Source of the DNA: Ichthyophthirius multifiliis
Taxonomy: Eukaryota > Ciliophora > Oligohymenophorea > Hymenostomatida
Length of the DNA: 56,196 nucleotides
Assembly: GCF_000220395.1 (NCBI RefSeq)
Contig: NW_004086190.1
Coordinates: 1 to 56,196, forward strand
Direction of reading: 5' to 3'
In this document: in pieces, positions 1 through 12,432 of the stretch
Position numbering within the stretch: position 1 is the stretch's first letter
How the letters are laid out: each line of letters starts with the position of its first letter
Notes under the pieces: generated by a model
Database searches by the model: none
The model's input: the letters and a program-made list of their open reading frames with translations, nothing else
What the model was told of the DNA's origin: nothing
Translations under genes and position numbers: made by a program

Positions 1-341
1 AAATATATAAAATATATAAAAAATATCTCAAGGAAAGAAATATAAATAGTTAAAATAAAAAAAAACAAAAATTAAAAAAACAAAATTAGATAAAAAAAAA
101 AAAAATGAAAATAAAATTAAAATAAAATAAAAAAAAAAACATATATATAAATATATTAAAAAAAAGCTAATAAATAAATAAAAAAATAAAAAAATTCATA
201 CAAAAAATAATAATGTAATAAATAAAACAAAATAAAAAAAAATATTAAAAAAAAATCTAAAAAAATAAAAAAGTAAATAAAAAAAAAATTAAAAATATAT
301 ATAAAAAAATATATATGTATAAATATATAAATATATATATA

Positions 342-373
<32 letters not shown>

Positions 374-1036
374 TTTATATAAATATTTATATTTATATCA
401 TTATTTATTTTTATATATATATTAAATCTTTTAATATATAATTTGTTCTTATAGTATTTTTTTATTTATTTTAATATTTTTCTATTTTTTTTTTTTAATT
501 GTATTTTTTTTTTAATCTCTTATTATATTTTTAAAAAATAAATCTTTTATTTTTTAAATTAATTTATATTTTTTTTTATTTTAAATTTATTTACTATATA
601 ATATTTTATTTATATATAATATTTTTTATTTATTTATTTTTTTTAAAAAAATAAGTTCAATATATTTATTTTTTATATATTACTTATATAATTTTTATAA
701 ACTTTGCTCTTTTATTTTTATTTTAGTATTTTCTAAATTTTGATTTATTTTAATTACATTTTAAAATAATTAATTTTTCAATCCATATCTATTTATAAAA
801 TTTGAAGTTTTAATTTTTTTTTTTTACATATAATACTTATATTTATATTTTATAAAAAAATTAATAATATTTATTATAAATATAAATAAAAAATATAAAA
901 ATTTATATTTTATTTAAAAAAATAAAAATATTATTTTTTTACTTTTAAATATATAAAAATTATATAAAATAAAAAACTAAAAAAAAATTTAACAAAATCA
1001 ATAATTATAATTAAATTTAAAAAAAATATAAAAAAA
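1..1036. other. AT-only spacer
   Basis: Almost pure A/T, with poly-A stretches on the left and an (AT)n tract around 330-372. No reading frame with coding-like composition is visible with TGA as the only stop. The last bases are a purine-rich leader in front of the first gene. Confidence 0.7.
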
Positions 1037-2617
1037 ATGATTAATTTTAAATAAAAAATATCTTAAATATCAAATTAAATTAAGCAAAATCTCCATTACA
1101 CATTAACAAAATTCGAAGAAAAAATAACTAATCTTCCATATAATCCATAAGATGATTTAATTTTAATAATTGATCGTATATATTGGATGGATTTTCCTTC
1201 TATAGACAAAATATAATTCCTTTCATAATACGTAAACTAAAATTTCGAACAATAATATTTTATATGGAACGTTTCTGAACATAAATATGAGCCTTTATAT
1301 TTCCAAGATTAAGTAAATATAATAAGACTTATAAAAAATTTATTAAGATAAAAAAAAGGTTGTAGATCATAATTTTCCAGGATACCCTAATCCTACCCTT
1401 TAAGAGATTTTCATGATTTGTAAAAGTATTATTTCTTGGCTTTAAAGTGATAGCGAAAATGTGGCTATTATTCATTGTTAAAATACTAGAGGAAGAAGTG
1501 CTTTAATAATTAGTTGTTTATTATGTTTAAATAAAAATTTTATACACCCAGGTGAAGCTTTGACATTTTTTTGTTAATAAACAAATACTATAGATTCTTA
1601 AATTTTATTTCCTTCCCAATAATTATACATGAATTATTTTTCTAATTTATTAAATGGAATTAAAGTAAAAATATATTTAATATAAAAAAAAAAGCATATA
1701 TATAACAAAAACTAAAAAATAAAAAATAAAGTTAAATGTAAATAAACTCAGACTAAAAAAATTAATATTCAGTGAAATTCCATAAATATAATTACAAAAA
1801 GGAAAACCAAATGAAAAACTGTAAAATTTCCGTCCCTACCTATAAATATTCAAAGACCAATCAATAATATATAATTCTATAAGTAAAGGAAAAGTATTTT
1901 CATATTCAAACACTGATATATAGCTATGGTTTGATTTAGAAAATATAGAAGTAAAAAATAAAAATTATATATAGGAACAAAAAAAATTATTTAAAAGTAA
2001 ATAAAAAGGTACAAGATGATATATTAATAAGATGCAAACATTACCATTCAAATGAACTTAGATACCCTATTTTTAGAATTTTATTAAATACAGGATTCGC
2101 ACATGATAATGTACTAAGATTATTAAAAAGTGATATTGATTTTACCCCTAATATACATGTTTCCAATGATTTTTTTATTGACTTGATGTTTGAGGAGGTT
2201 CATAAAGAAAATAAGTAAAAAGATTAATAGGAAGATAAAATCTTATATGTGATTTAAGAATGTAATAGGAAACTATAAAAAATAGATTAAAAATAAGAAT
2301 AAGAAAATAAAAATTAATAGGAGATATAAAGAATATTATGTAAGGAAGTTAATTAGTAATAATAATAAGAATAATCTTAAAATATTAGTAATATTGGGTT
2401 TGAAATTGGGTATTAAGAATAAAATAATAATTAAAATGAAACTGAAGTTGATAAAAATAAACTCTAAGATATTTAAATTATTGATAAATTGTTAAAACTA
2501 GAAGATAAAAATGAATTATATGAAGAAGAAATAGACGATTATTTATAAAATCTCGAAAAGTCAGATGGAGAAGATTCTAAAGCTAATGATTAAGAAAATG
2601 ATAATATTATTAAATGA
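1037..2617 (+). CDS. PTEN/tensin-type dual phosphatase with C2 domain
   Basis: Four exons: 1037-1312, 1359-1664, 1732-1950, 2009-2617 (469 aa), joined by AT-only GT...AG introns of 46, 67 and 58 nt. The N-terminal catalytic domain has the general-acid loop DHNFPGYPNP (Asp near residue 95) and the signature HCQNTRGRS, i.e. Cys132-x5-Arg138, so the catalytic residues are present. After the phosphatase domain comes NYFSNLLNGIK, then a tensin-type C2 domain (FRPYLQIFKD, IQLWFDLE, ILIRCKHYHSNE, HVSNDFFIDLMFEE), as in PTEN, tensin and auxilin/GAK. The C-terminal third is Gln/Glu/Asn-rich and acidic. Family knowledge suggests phosphoinositide (PIP3) phosphatase activity at membranes, but the P-loop lacks the PTEN lysines (KAGK replaced by QNTR), so substrate choice is uncertain; an auxilin/GAK-like, tensin-like or protein phosphatase role is possible. 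Start chosen as the first ATG after an A-rich leader. Confidence 0.85.
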
Positions 2618-2655
2618 AATATAGATAATATTATAATAATAGAAGATAAAAATAA

Positions 2656-2722
2656 TTATATTATATTATATTATATTATATTATATTATATTATATTATA
2701 TTATATTATATTATATTATATT
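2656..2722. repeat. TTATA pentamer tandem repeat
   Basis: About 13 perfect copies of TTATA just downstream of the phosphatase stop codon, in its presumed 3' flank. It is a simple microsatellite. Confidence 0.9.
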
Positions 2723-2844
2723 TTATTAATGAATAAAAAATAAAAAATATTTTAAACTAAAATTATTGTCTTTTATTAAATTTCAAAAAATTCAATAAAA
2801 AAAATTACTGTATATATATAAGAAAAAAAAAAAAAACTAAAAAA

Positions 2845-4874
2845 ATGTCATGCTAAAGTATTTTTTTATTTTTATTTAAAAATAATATATAATTTAATTT
2901 CAATATATAATAAAAGGTGAATCTTATATATAAAAATTACAAGATTCTATATGTGATTTACAAGAATTAATAGATACAAACAGTGAAAGACTATATTTAT
3001 AACCTGAAAGTTACATATTAAAGTAGATAATATTAGCTTTTTCATATATAATACATGATGGTTTTAAAGAAAATGAGTAAAAGAAATAAGATTTATGGAC
3101 ACAAATAACATTATATTTGCCTTAAAGGTTTTCTGTTTAATTTATATTGAATAGATTATAATTTACAAAGCTTTAAAATTAAAAAATATATTTATTATTA
3201 TTATTAGAAATATCAAATAAACAATTATTTGATTTTTTTAATTAACTCCAGAAATCATATATAATGGATTCTTATATTCAAGAAAGTACACTTCATTAAT
3301 TTTTCGAAAATATTGAATTTTTATCAAAACAACTAAACTATTTAAATTTTGGAATAGAAAGTAAACTATGTAGTGAATTTTAAAATTATTGTTATTAATA
3401 AAACGCTAGATAATAAGTAAACGAGTTAAACTAAAAAGAAGTTTGTGATATAATATAATTAAATAAAACAAACTAAAGGAATTTAGAAGATTATAATTTA
3501 AATTCGGAAGGAGGAACCAGTAGAAAAAAATAATAAAAAAGTGAAGTTTTAAATGTATTTTCCGATTTTACAAAATAAAGCTATGATTCTTTAAAAAATG
3601 AAAGCTTTAGTTAAAAATCTGTCCTAAATACCGAAAATACATATCAATAAGTTTCTAAAAACAATATTGATTTGAAAGAAATCGAACAATTAGATGAGGA
3701 AGAAGAAGATAATTAATACGAAAAAAAACAAAGCCAATTTTTTAACAAAAAATAAGTAAATTAAATGTTTAAATAAAGTTTTATTATTGGAAAAAATAAT
3801 ATTTATTCAAATTAAAATGTTAATTCGGCTTTTTAATAATAAAATAATGTTATTAAAAAAATTGAATATTCAGATTCTTCAGTTTAAATATAAAAAGTTA
3901 ATATTATGAAAAAAGTTAAAAATTCAGAAATTTTATATAAAACTAAATTTGAGCTAAAAGATATTAATTTAAGTTTCAAACCAGAATATAAAGATAATAA
4001 TTATGTAAATATAATTTAAAAGTATTATTTATTTTTTAATTATCAACAAAAATACTAAAATATTTTTTTTAAATAGATAGCTTCTTAAGAAAATAAATGT
4101 TATGATTGTCTGAAATATATATCTAAAGGACTTTTTATATTCTTTGTAATCTTAATATATCATATACTTATATTTGTTAAATTATTTTTTATAACATTAA
4201 CATATAAATATAAAGAATACAGCCTCATTTTGCTATTATACTGGTAATTGGTATTGCTAAGATTGTATAGCAATAGAGAAAAAGCCTATAGCTTGGAAAG
4301 CAATAAAGAATTTTGATTTATAATATTATACAGTATCGAAAAAAGCACTTTCAGAAATAAATATATTATATGATAAGCCTATAATTTAATTCGAATATAG
4401 TGATAAAATAGTATTTAAAAATAAATAATTATTTGAATTTATGGTAAAAATGATTATTCTTTTATCAAAAATCTACTTTATATATATATATTATATATTT
4501 AGATTGTAAAAAGACAAACTCATTTATTATATGATTTTATTTGTAATTCTTAAATATTAGAAGATTATTTAGAAAAGAATATAAACTTTTGTCTAAAGCA
4601 AAACTTATTTAGTTTGAAAAATCTATACGAAATTTCAAATGGAACTTTAAAAGAGTATTTAGAAAACATTTATTAGACTATATTTTATTAACATGTCAAA
4701 AATTGTCAAGTATGTAATAGAAAAGCTTTTGTTTGTAAACTTTGTAAATCTGATAATTTAATATATACATTTGATATAAAAAATACATAGCTATGCAATA
4801 TTTGTAATGAAATATATCATAGAGAATGCTTAGATAATATGAATTGTATTAAATGTGCTTAAGAAAATTAATGA
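2845..4874 (+). CDS. RUN domain and Rubicon-homology (zf-RING_9) protein
   Basis: Exons 2845-2857, 2917-4004, 4077-4145, 4216-4443, 4503-4874 (589 aa). Exon 1 codes only for MSCQ plus one base and is joined by a 59-nt intron. Residues about 5-160 form a helical region resembling a RUN domain (ILAFSYIIHDGF, LYLPQRFSVQFILNR). The middle is Gln/Asn/Glu-rich and probably disordered. The C-terminal 220 residues carry paired cysteines (CYDC, CYYTGNWYCQDC, then IPAR-like PIAWKAIKNFDLQYYTVSK, CQVC, CKLC, CNIC, HRECL, CIKC) in the order of the Rubicon-homology/DUF4206 zinc domain of Rubicon, PLEKHM1 and Pacer. Those proteins bind Rab7-type GTPases and control autophagosome/endosome maturation, so a similar endolysosomal role is inferred. 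The third intron (72 nt) is a multiple of three without TGA, so retention would keep the frame. Confidence 0.8.
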
Positions 4875-6119
4875 AAATAATACTTTTTATTTTTTTACAA
4901 TAAATATAAATATATTAATTTATTTTAATAACCATTTAAATATGATAATTAATAAGATATTAAGTAGTTTTAATATTTAAAATATTTAATATTATTTAAA
5001 TAGTTATTCTATTTTTTATTATTTCCTTTTTATATTATTTTGTTCAAATTTAAAAAAAACATATAAATTATATTTTAAATCATATTGAAATAGTATTTGA
5101 TACATATATTTTTACTCATTTCATTTACTAATTTAATAATTTTATTTTTATTCAATAATTTCAATCACATATAATATAATAAATATTTAATAAAAAAACT
5201 ATAATAACACTAAAAATATATTAATAATAAAGTCATATTCTTTTATTTCATTAAATTTAAATTATAAACGAAAATAATTTATTTACAAATAAAAAAAAAA
5301 AAAAACTAATTAAAATTTTGTATAAATTACATCTTATTTTTTTTAATAAAAGGCATAATAAGCAAAAGGAATAATTAAAATTTTTAAAAAATATAAATTT
5401 TAACTAATAATGAATATATAAAGTATAAAACAAAGTATAAATAAATAATAGAATTTATATATATAAAATATTTTTAAAGTAAATAAAAAAAATAGTGTAT
5501 TTGTTATAAAGTTTAATGAACAATTATATATATATTCTTATATTTATATATACAATTTTCATTTTTTATTTAAATTACTTATTTATAAAAATAATTATTT
5601 ATTAATTTTATATATAAAACCCATAAAAATATATAAAAATATTAAATCTTTATTATTTATGAATATTAATAATAATACATATAATACACAAATAAACAAA
5701 TTATTAATTATGTTAAAAATAAATATTTATATAATAATTGATGAAAAATAGCACGTCAGTATGAATTAAAACGTGTTTTAAACTACAACGATACTTCTGA
5801 ATTCATTTTTTTATTTTTTAATAATTATACTCAATAATATAGTAATAAACTTAAAATTGTTAAAAATAAAAAAATATAATAAAATCATATATATTAATTC
5901 TTTTTAAAAAAAGTATAATTTTGTATAAAAAATTAAAACATACAAAGAGCACAACTCTTTTTTAAAACATTACATTTTTTATAGAAAAAAAAGAAAAAAC
6001 TAAATCAATGTCAATTACCTTCTTGTGTTCAATTTAAATTATTAAGTAACTTATAAATCCTTTCAATATTTCTTTTGTTAAGTTTCAAAGAAAGGGAGTC
6101 ATTTTAAATTCAATTTTTA
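4875..6119. other. AT-rich spacer with one tiny ORF
   Basis: Mostly A/T. One short stretch of mixed composition (5740-5810) holds a 16-codon minus-strand ORF, 5756-5806, preceded by an A-rich leader like those of real genes. It may be a first exon or noise. Around 5940-6119 the composition becomes mixed because it flanks the next gene. Confidence 0.5.
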
Positions 6120-6602
6120 TCAAAATTAGTGTTACTTTTGAAGAGAAGGAATTTTCGAAGAGTGAACGCTTTTTTGTTATAAAGAGGAGAGTTTATTTTT
6201 TTAAGAATGAGGGTTTCTATCAAGAGAAGACAGGTTTTTTATTTTCTTTTTAAAGATATGGGTCATTTTATAGAGAGATTATTTTAATTTTTATTGGGAA
6301 AGGAAAAGGATTACAATTTATTTAGAATTTTCGGGCAACTCAAACTGTGCGTAATTTATTTCTTCATTCTTAAAATTATTTCCATCTTTTTAGGGGGAGG
6401 GGGGGGGTTCTTTTAATAGATATTAGAAATTTGTTTGTGTTTTAATATTTGGGGCATGATCATAGAGTTTAGAGGTATCCTTCTTCTTTGAAGATATTCC
6501 TGATTACGGAAAGGAGAATTCTAGAAAGGCTATCCACTTCTGAATTAGTTGGTCGAGAAGTAAGACTGAAAATTTCTTTTTTGGTCTTACTTTTTTACTC
6601 AT
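6120..6602 (-). CDS. unknown protein, 160 aa
   Basis: Intact minus-strand frame from ATG at 6602 (start MSKKVRPKKKFSVLLLDQLI, after an A-rich leader) to TGA at 6120. I do not recognise a family. The first 35 residues are basic then hydrophobic; the remainder is rich in Ser, Asn, Lys, Gln and Pro (KEPPPSPQKDG, SSLDRNPHSQKNKLSSL) and looks disordered. Base content is unusual for the window: higher in C and G, with long C runs on the coding strand (6392-6407). The opposite strand is also open without TGA from 6008, but its translation has odd composition, so the minus strand is preferred. It is divergent from the pseudokinase gene at 6860, with about 257 bp between the two starts. Confidence 0.55.
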
Positions 6603-6859
6603 TTAAATTTTTTTAACTTCCGTTATCACTTTGTTTATAAAAATTAAAAAAAATATTTTTAAATTAAAGGAAGGCTTTTTTAATATTTTCCAAATAAATA
6701 TAATTTAAGATATAAATATCATTTTTTAAAAAATTTTGTTAAACTTTTTAACTTTTATTTCCACCTCCCCCCCCTAAAAAAAAGTTATTTTATTAATATA
6801 ATATATATTATTATTATTATTTTATTTTTTCCCTAAAAAAAAATAAAGAAAAAAAAAAA

Positions 6860-7846
6860 ATGGGCGATATTTTATCAAAAAATGCCTAATATAAACATAA
6901 TTTTTTACAAGAATTTTCCGAAAACTACACATTAATTCAAGACATAGTAGACGAAAAGCTTGGCTAAATAACATTATATTAAAAAGACGATAATTTTATA
7001 GCAAAAAAGCGTTCATTACTAAAAGACTCATCCTCTTAAAGCCTCTAAAACTACTAAATATAAATAAAAATAACATAAAACAATTAATATTTGACCAAAC
7101 TATACGCCTATAAAATCATGGACACCCAAAAAATAACTATATGTAGTGAAACTCCTTAAATAATAGAAACATATCATGAATATTATACAAATAGTCTCCA
7201 AAATGAACTTCAAAGGCGTTAACCAATCCAATTATATTACCATGAAGTCGAATTATGGGCAATTTTATATTCAATAATAAACGCTAGTTCCTATTTGGAA
7301 AAAAATAATTTATTTTTAGGGAATATAAGTCCATAGAGTATTTATTTTAATATATATGGTTAAATAAGGGTGAAACCATTTGGAAGTTTTCCAGAAGATT
7401 AATTTAATTTCGAAAAAAAAAATACAGAAAATAACACTATATTAGCTCCTGAACAACAAAATTAATAATAAAACTAATAATATTTTATATAAAATATAAA
7501 AAAAGCAGATTTATATTGTATAGGAATTAGCATTTTACTCACATCAAGTTTAAATACTAAATTTGATATAAAAAACGAAACAATAATAGTAGAATAAATG
7601 AGATCTTTTTGTAGAAATAAATACTCGAACTTCTTTAATATTGTTCTAGATTTTATTTTATTAAAAAATATACAAGAAAGGCCTTTTTCGAATACTATAT
7701 ATGCCATTTTATAGCCTTTTGAGGATTCGATTCTTAATTTACAGTATTTTTAAATGGATTAAATAAAAATTAAATAAAGTTTATAATAAACTGGCGAAAT
7801 TAAAAATATACCGAAAAATTTCTAATATGTTTTTTTAGGAATATGA
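6860..7846 (+). CDS. protein kinase-like protein, probable pseudokinase
   Basis: Single exon of 328 aa from ATG after a poly-A leader (MGDILSKNAQ) to TGA. A kinase fold is visible: a beta3-like lysine in LYAYKIMD, an alphaE-type segment (HEVELWAILYSIINASSYLE), then the position of the catalytic loop reads NLFLGNISPQSIYF, where family members have HRDxKPxN. The HRD Asp is replaced by Asn. The DFG position reads KPFGS. The APE motif survives as ILAPEQQ, and subdomain IX reads KADLYCIGISILL. Loss of both catalytic aspartates means phosphotransfer is unlikely; ciliates have large numbers of such divergent kinases, and a scaffold or regulator role is inferred. No other domain was recognised. Confidence 0.7.
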
Positions 7847-7932
7847 ATATAAATATATATATATAAATAATAATATATTTAAAAAATATTTTTATTGTTT
7901 TGTTTTTTTTTATGTTTTTTTTGTTTTTTAAT

Positions 7933-9581
7933 TCAATGTTATTCTTCTTCAATAATTTCCAATTATTAATCATTTTTCCCCTCTAACATTTTATCATAAA
8001 AAATACTTGTTTTATCAATAGTATAAAACCCAATATTTTATTCTATCATAGATGGTTTTCTTATCATCTATTCGACTATAAAGTCTGATTATTTTCTTGA
8101 TTGTGCAAAAGATGATCTTTTAGCAATTAAAGCTGAAATAGCTGAAGCCCTTTCTGAACCTGGAATTGATTTCATTGGCTAAGCGAGTACTTCTCCTTCC
8201 AAAATAGTTAATTTAGTGATTAAAAAAGACACTAGAATAGTGATAAATCCGACACCGAAAAATATTGAGACTCCCAAATCTTCCATAATAACTCTATAAA
8301 AAGGTAATACAATCGAAAATATAATCGAAATAAGATTCGTAAGTGAAAAAGTCAACTAATTATACTAAGGCGGTAAAACACACTTGAGTATACTAATTAA
8401 ATTAGTAAAGGAAATTCTATTAGATAATTTAGTAGCCAAAATAATAAATAACTAAGGAAAAAAATCATCTCTAGTTATAAAAAAGACAAAAATTAGATTA
8501 TCCCAATAACTGTAAAATTCCATCTAGCAACCTTATAACATTTAAATCTATTTACGAGATAAAAGGCTAAAAAAGATCCACATAAATCCATAAAGACTGA
8601 AATTAATACATTATATCGAATATCTCCTCCTAAATTATTAAATGCAATAAACGGACAGTAAAAACTACACTAATTACAGACCCAACAGATCATAAAAATA
8701 GCCCCATTTTTCAAATAAAGACTATTATTTTTAATTTCCTGAAATTTTTATATTAAATCCAAAAGAAAATTTCTTTAAATTTCCTTTGCATGTTCTTTTG
8801 GGCAAATTTTCTCGTCTGGATTTTCAATGAAATTTCTTAGTGATGAATTCTTACCGAAAGACTTTTTGGAAACCAAGGCGCTTATTTTTCGGTAATATTC
8901 ATGGTCATTAAAGTAGTAAAATAAACCCGTGAATATTAAAACCGGAATCCCGCAAAAAATAGACAATTGATGTACCCAATATCCATCTATTTATCCACAA
9001 TAAATAATAAAGCATAAAGATCCAAATGGAAATGCTACATTTAATATTCCTACTGATTTTTCTTTTATTTCTGCTGTGTAGGTGTTATTTATATATGTAA
9101 AGACCTAAGAATATACATAAGAACAAGCAAAATTCCATTAAAAAATCAAAAACATTACATAATATATGTTATCGTGAATAAAAATTGTAGAAACTAAAAA
9201 AATACCCTCCATTAAAAAAACTGCAAACAAAACATAAAAAAGTAAATACTTTGGATGTTCTTTAAATACAGCTAATAAAAAAGCAGTTATTTAGCCAAAA
9301 AAACCTAATGAAAGAATAGATGCTTCCAGTATTTTTTTCTCACAAATTAAACCAAAATCCATTGATATGCTTTATACTCCGTGGGTGTTTATAAATTTGT
9401 ATTCGTAATTATTTAAACATAATTAGCTTTCACTACAATCAGTCCATTAGTTGTCTATTAAGCAACTTAATTAGGATCTATAATATATAAAAGGAATTGA
9501 ATTTGAAGGAACTTATAGAAGATTTAAAATAGTTAGCATTAAAAAATGCATTTGTTATTTTTAAGGAGTATCTTCAAACAT
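7933..9581 (-). CDS. SLC22-like major facilitator transporter (frame broken once)
   Basis: About 549 aa with multiple membrane segments. After TM1 there is a Cys-containing extracellular loop (QLSCLIDNQWTDCSES) as in organic ion transporters of the SLC22 type. The TM10 end reads CVLPPQYNQLTFSLTN, matching the ELFPTxxRN region, followed by TM11 and TM12 and a charged Ser/Arg-rich cytosolic tail. The usual GRR loop motif between TM2 and TM3 is degenerate. The frame is continuous except at the A7 run 8458-8464 (T7 on the coding strand): adding one base joins FLSFLQLEMIFF to PQLFIILATKL and gives the normal spacing between TM9 and TM10, and a total length divisible by three. A 59-nt intron beginning GTTATT is possible but would delete TM9. 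Substrate is unknown. Confidence 0.75.
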
Positions 9582-10744
9582 TTATTTTATAAAATAATTA
9601 TATATAAAAATGTTATGTTATTAAAATATTTATTGATAATAAAATAAATATGAAAGATATTTGATTTTTTAGTTTGCTTTATATATATAAAAAAATAATA
9701 ATTTATTATTTAGATTTGTTAATTTGTAAAAATATAAATCTTATTTATATTTAAAAATATATGTATAAATATATATGTATATATATATATTAATATATTA
9801 AAATATATATATTTATATATATATTTTATATATATTTATATATATATTTATATTATTTTTTTTATAAATAGATTTATTAATTATATTTATATATATATAT
9901 TTTTTTTATAATATATTACTTTATATTAAAAAATTATAAAAAGATAACATTAATAAATTTTTATTTTTAAAATATAATTATTATATATGGTTTATTATTA
10001 ATTTTCAAACTATGCTTTTATATTTTAAATATATTTTTATAGTTATTTCTTTTATTTTTTATTTTTTTAATATATAATAATAATTATTATATTATTCTTT
10101 ACCAAAATTTAATTAATAGTTTCAAAACAAATTTCACATACAATCCCAAAATTTTAACAATTATTATAAAATATCATCAATTTTTTTTGTTAATTTTAAT
10201 TAAAACCTTTTTATAAACACTACTCATATAAAAAATTAAAACAAAATATATCACCTTTAAGGAAACATCGAAATTTTCTTATAAACCTCATTTATGTGTG
10301 TGTATTTAAAATATAATTACATTAAGATCATATATGACAAGAATTTAACCCATAATATATGTTGACTTTATAAATTCTAAATAATTTTTATAGAATATTA
10401 AACGTGAATTTAAAATTTCTTCTAGATACTAAAAATAATTCAATTATTTCAAATAGTAACAATTAAAGATTATAAAATAAAAACTGCATATCCTATATAA
10501 AAAAATAAAATTAAAAACTAATATAAAAAATATATATTATTATTAAAAAAAAACCAGCAATTTTTATAAAGTTAATATATATTAATACTAATATTTTATA
10601 CCATATTTTTCTCTCAAAACTAATAAGTTTGCCTAATGCAATCTAGGAAAATAAAAAATAATAATATCAGTTAATAGAAATATAATGCAACTAAAAAAAT
10701 AAAAAAATTCATTAAATATTTATATATATAAATATATATATATA

Positions 10745-10788
<44 letters not shown>

Positions 10789-12432
10789 GTTATTTTATTT
10801 AATTTTATTATTCATATTAAATTATTTTTAATATTAACTATTTCTTAAAATATATTATCTGATTTTTTATTTATTTTTTTCAATTTTATTATTAAATATA
10901 TATATAGATTATTTATTATAATATATATATATAAATATTTAATTTTTTTTTAATTTATTTATATATTATTATTTATAATAAAAATAAATATTAATTTATT
11001 TTTTTCTCATATACAATTCTTATAATTATTTTATTTATATTATTTATTTTTTTCTAATATAAATTATATAATTATAAAGTTTATTTTTAATATATTATTA
11101 AAAAAATAATTTATTTCATGCTTTTATTGTTTTTTTTTATGTAAATTTAAAAAATTTTTAAATATAATATTAAATCTTTTATATTAAACCAATTTTTACT
11201 ATATTTTTAAAAGAAATTTTTAGATCATAAATGTTTAATATATTTAATTTTTAATTATTTTACAAAAAATTAAAAAATTGATTTCAAAAAATAAAAATTC
11301 TTATAATTTAATTCATTTTTCTATTTTATAAAGAAAGCTATTCTATAAAAAACCTATTAAACAATAAATATTTTTATAATTTCGATAAAATATTTTTTTT
11401 ATTATTATTATAAAAAAGAAAACGAAAATTAAATCTTAAAAAAATAATCATAAAAAGTTTAATAACTAAAATATTATAATTATTTGTTTTTAATAAATAA
11501 TATAATTATATATAGATATATATATATTTTTTAATGAAATTATATATAAAAAATATTTAATTATAATAAGTTTTTTTAAAAATTATTTAGCCATTAAAAA
11601 AAAATATTAAAATCAAAATCGAAAAAAAAAGTTTATTTTTTAATATTTTAAATCAAATTGTTTAAATATAATTTAATTACATAAATACTAAAAATATATT
11701 TACATAATCAAATACTTAAAATTTTATTATAAACAAAGAAAAATTCAATATTTTAATATTATAGGCTTAATTCAAACTTAAATTTGTATAAAAAATTAGT
11801 ATATACTTAAATATAAAATTTATTTATAAATTTAAAATTTTAATCTAGAAAATATTTAAATAAATAAATTATCAAATGAATATAAATAAAAGTATAAGTA
11901 TATTAAATTTTTATATTTAAAAACTTTTTTAAAATAATAATTTAAAATATTACAAAATTTATAAAAAAAATGAATAAATATTAAAATTTAATAAATAAAA
12001 TTTTTTTATAGAATAAAATTAAAAAAAATGATTAGATATTGCTTTTTTTTATATAAAAATTTAAATTTTTTAACGAAATATTTATATAATTTATATATTT
12101 AATATCATTATATTTTTTATTTTTTTTTAAAAAAAAATATTTTAAAGTATTTAAAACCTTAAATATAATTATATAATTAATAAATTGAATTATTTAAAAC
12201 ATTTTAATGATATATTTTTATAATAAAAATAAAATAAATACTTTTTTATTTTATACGAAAAATATTAATATTAAATAAAAATATTAATGAAAAGTTATAT
12301 AGCTAAAAATGGAATAATATTAAAAAGTATATATAATTATTAAAAGAATTTATTTTACAAATATATATAAATATATATATATATATATGTATATATATAT
12401 TATATATATATATAAAATATCAATTATTATTT
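9582..12432. other. long AT-rich gene-free spacer
   Basis: Nearly 2.9 kb of A/T sequence with (AT)n tracts at about 9760-9850, 10730-10785 and 12360-12415. The segment 10230-10640 has slightly more G and C, but no frame with coding-like amino acid use was found on either strand. Confidence 0.6.

Noticed and set aside
6392-6407. G-run as telomere-like sequence
   Set aside because: No TTGGGG or CCCCAA repeats; it lies within a predicted coding region.
6008-6600. Plus-strand ORF without TGA starting MSITFLCSIQII, in frame with the pseudokinase start at 6860
   Set aside because: Amino acid and codon composition are unnatural for this genome (many AGG, GGG, CGG codons and poly-Gly), while the opposite strand gives a start with leader and a natural, if unknown, protein. 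The sequence 6603-6859 is A/T-rich leader, not coding.
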